Origin: an uncultured Oscillospiraceae bacterium | GTDB taxonomy: Bacteria; Bacillota; Clostridia; Oscillospirales; Ruminococcaceae | Length of the DNA stretch: 51,569 nucleotides | Reading direction: 5' to 3' | Assembly: GCA_910587465.1 (NCBI GenBank) | Contig: CAJUMS010000010.1 | Span: forward strand, 1-51,569 | Shown: one piece after another, positions 49,946 through 51,569 of the stretch | Numbering within the stretch: position 1 is the stretch's first letter | How the letters are laid out: every line of letters starts with the position of its first letter | Notes under the pieces: model-generated | The model's input: the letters and a program-made list of their open reading frames with translations, nothing else | Databases searched by the model: none | Told to the model about the DNA's origin: nothing | Program-made: the position numbers and the translations under genes

Positions 49946-50077
49946 CTCAATACATCCGTTTAATTCTGCAGATATTAGACGGTATAATGAGCTTTTTAGC
50001 ATAGTGATGTTGTATAATAAAACTTGACACAATGCAATCAATAGGATTACAATAAAAAAGAAAGGAAGGTGTCATAC

Positions 50078-50416
50078 ATGGGAGAAGCAAGGACATACAC
50101 AGAAGAATTCAAAGCGCAGGCAATAAAGCTTGCAAAAGAGATAGGAAGGAAGCGAGCGGCGGAAGAACTCGGAATACCGAAAAACACTTTAGGGACTTGG
50201 CTTCACAAGGCAAAAACGGGAGAAGTGGATCCGGGAGCAGGAGAACAAACACCGGAGACAGCCTTAACTCTTGCAGCGGAAGTGCAGGAATTACGTAAGC
50301 AGTTAAAAGCGCAAGAGAAAGAGATCAAGCGGCTTAACGAACTAAACGAATTTTTGGAGGAAGCATCGGCTTTTTTCGCTGCGAGCCGTCGGAAGTCGGG
50401 AAAAGGGAACGATTAA
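50078..50416 (+). CDS. IS3-family OrfA
   Basis: 112 aa from the ATG after AAGGAAGG. HTH (EEFKAQAIKLAKEIGRKRAAEEL, PKNTLGTWLHKAKTG) followed by a leucine-zipper coiled coil (LAAEVQELRKQLKAQEKEIK). Binds the ends and regulates transposition. Near its 3' end, TTTTTTC at 50371-50377 is a slippery run for -1 frameshifting into OrfB. Confidence 0.9.
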   Translation: MGEARTYTEEFKAQAIKLAKEIGRKRAAEELGIPKNTLGTWLHKAKTGEVDPGAGEQTPETALTLAAEVQELRKQLKAQEKEIKRLNELNEFLEEASAFFAASRRKSGKGND

Positions 50417-51321
50417 AGTTCATAGGAAAAAAGACGGAAGACGGCACAATTAAAGGAAAAATCAGCTTTTATTGCAAGGCATTAAAGGTTTCTCGGCAAG
50501 GGTTTTATGATTACTTGAAAAATCGAGAAAAACCGTGGAAGTATGAACATATAGCGGAATTGATTACCGAAATAACCGCCGAGGACGAGTGCAACGATAC
50601 TTACGGACGGGAAAGAATGCACACAGCATTAAAGCTGAAATATCCAAATGAAAATATCCCGAGCGAAAGCACGGTTTACCGCATAATGGAAGATCTTGGC
50701 ATAAATCATACATTTAATCGAAAGCCAAAAGGAATAACCAAAGCCGACCGTGAAGCCGGAAAGTCTGATGACCTTCTTAAGCGTAAATTTACTGCTGAAA
50801 AGCCTTGCGAAAAGTGCGTCACGGATATAACGGAAATCCCCGCAAAGGACGGCAAGCTGTATGTATCGGCGATTTTTGATTGCTTTGACGCATTTGTTTT
50901 GGGGCTTTCAATGGACGATAATATGCGTGCGGAGCTGTGTGTCAGAACGCTTAAAGATGCATGCAAGGGTTATCCCGAAATGCGAAAAGCAATCATTCAT
51001 TCCGACCGGGGAAGTCAGTACACAAGTGAAAAATACCGTGTTGCAATAGGAGATTTTGGAATCCTGCAGAGTATGAACAGTGCAGGAGGAAGATGTCATG
51101 ATAACGCACGGTGTGAGAGTATGTGGGCGCGTATGAAAAACGAGCTGTTTTATCTTCGGGGGCGAAAATCCGAGAATTACACGTTGGAAGAACTAAAAAC
51201 ACTTGTTTGGCGCTACTTTATGAGTTATTGGAACAATCGGAGAATCTGTTCGGCAATAGGCGGCATGCCGCCTGCTGAAAAAAGGCGGCGTTATTATGCA
51301 GCGCTGAGTGCCGCCGCATGA
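50371..51321 (+). CDS. IS3-family OrfB transposase (made by -1 frameshift)
   Basis: In the -1 frame relative to OrfA, open from before the T6 run. DDE residues: D in TDITEI, D in HSDRGSQY, E in CESMWARMK. HTH-like N-terminus, then the integrase core and the end RYFMSYWNNRRICSAIGGMPP typical for the family. An internal ATG at 50515 is not the real start. Expected product is the OrfAB fusion. Confidence 0.9.
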   Translation, partial: FFRCEPSEVGKRERLKFIGKKTEDGTIKGKISFYCKALKVSRQGFYDYLKNREKPWKYEHIAELITEITAEDECNDTYGRERMHTALKLKYPNENIPSESTVYRIMEDLGINHTFNRKPKGITKADREAGKSDDLLKRKFTAEKPCEKCVTDITEIPAKDGKLYVSAIFDCFDAFVLGLSMDDNMRAELCVRTLKDACKGYPEMRKAIIHSDRGSQYTSEKYRVAIGDFGILQSMNSAGGRCHDNARCESMWARMKNELFYLRGRKSENYTLEELKTLVWRYFMSYWNNRRICSAIGGMPPAEKRRRYYAALSAAA

Positions 51322-51326
51322 CGCAC

Positions 51327-51372
51327 CCGCACAAATATCCACGGAGCGTAAGCGGAGTGGATATTTGTGCGG
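51327..51372. repeat. 16-bp perfect hairpin near the IS right end
   Basis: CCGCACAAATATCCAC/GTGGATATTTGTGCGG with a 14-nt loop, six bases after the OrfB stop. No T-run. Probably a transcript end or insulator. After the IS (51419-51569) I see no supported feature. Confidence 0.8.
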
Positions 51373-51569
51373 AAGTAACTAAAACTTGCTGAAATTTTTT
51401 GAGTAAATTGTGTCAAGTGATATTGACAAAATCATAGGAGCATTTCTTTACCTTGTGAATCGAAACCGCACACTATGCAACTCGCCTCGTAACGCACACA
51501 TCAAGTGCTTTGCATTATGGGCAGCGCCGAGAGGACTCACTTGCAGATCTTCTTGAGAGCTGCAGGCTC

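Larger units (their letters stand above)
50022..51418 (+). mobile_element. IS3-family insertion sequence
   Basis: Two overlapping ORFs in the IS3 layout lie between 12-bp perfect inverted repeats ACTTGACACAAT (50022-50033) and ATTGTGTCAAGT (51407-51418). About 1.4 kb. A target duplication is not evident by eye. Both ORFs look intact. Confidence 0.88.

Noticed and set aside
1..51569. CRISPR arrays, tRNA and rRNA genes
   Set aside because: No regularly spaced repeats, no cloverleaf with a TTC-A loop, and no rRNA-like conserved stretch were seen on either strand.

Overview
The window comes from a low-to-mid GC Gram-positive bacterium, most likely a gut Clostridia (Oscillospiraceae/Ruminococcus-like). 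I infer this from strong GGAGG-type ribosome sites, an LtrB-type group II intron in a conjugation gene, Firmicutes-type siphophage structural genes and a Mu-like transposable prophage. Almost everything here is mobile DNA, and the elements are nested.

Layout. (1) 1-2450: a group II intron with a complete LtrA-like protein, cut at its 5' end by the window edge. It interrupts a VirD4/TraG coupling-protein gene whose 3' exon runs 2451-3806, which marks an integrative conjugative element. (2) About 3.8-42.3 kb: a Mu-like prophage, transcribed almost wholly on the minus strand. Reading it in its own direction (high to low coordinates): an S24-type repressor on the plus strand with a face-to-face promoter switch; early genes (Cro-like protein, Bro-type antirepressor, small proteins); MuA transposase (DDE) and MuB ATPase; a DnaC-like loader and small early genes; GemA/gp16 and the Mor activator; then a predicted Mor-dependent promoter. 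The promoter leads into gp25/gp26/gp27-like genes, a NusG/LoaP-like antiterminator with a long hairpin leader just downstream, terminase, portal, minor head protein, scaffold, capsid, connectors, tail tube, tape measure, tail tip and fibres, holin and amidase. The far right end carries adenine and cytosine DNA methyltransferases, the position of mom in Mu. No sheath or contractile baseplate is seen, so the virion should be siphovirus-like with Mu-style replication. (3) 37.1-40.7 kb: a complete 'recombinases in trio' (RIT) element of three overlapping tyrosine recombinases, inserted into the antirepressor gene. Removing 3538 bp restores a 210-codon reading frame exactly. (4) 42.7-49.9 kb: a non-phage operon of two paralogous secreted small proteins, a propeller-type lipoprotein, an ABC ATPase and two permeases, the last fused to an extracellular propeller. 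(5) 50.0-51.4 kb: an IS3-family element with a programmed frameshift.

How the parts may work together. Repressor and lytic promoters face each other and should interfere. After induction the early operon makes MuA/MuB and Mor; Mor should switch on the middle/late operon; and the NusG paralogue encoded early in that operon may carry RNA polymerase through its own hairpin leader and several terminator-like hairpins further down. I see no Mu C gene, so Mor plus antitermination could replace the Mor-to-C cascade. The strongest candidates for undescribed biology are this antitermination circuit, a minor head protein carrying a C-terminal zincin metallopeptidase domain followed by a tiny possible partner gene, and the secreted-pair/ABC/propeller operon.
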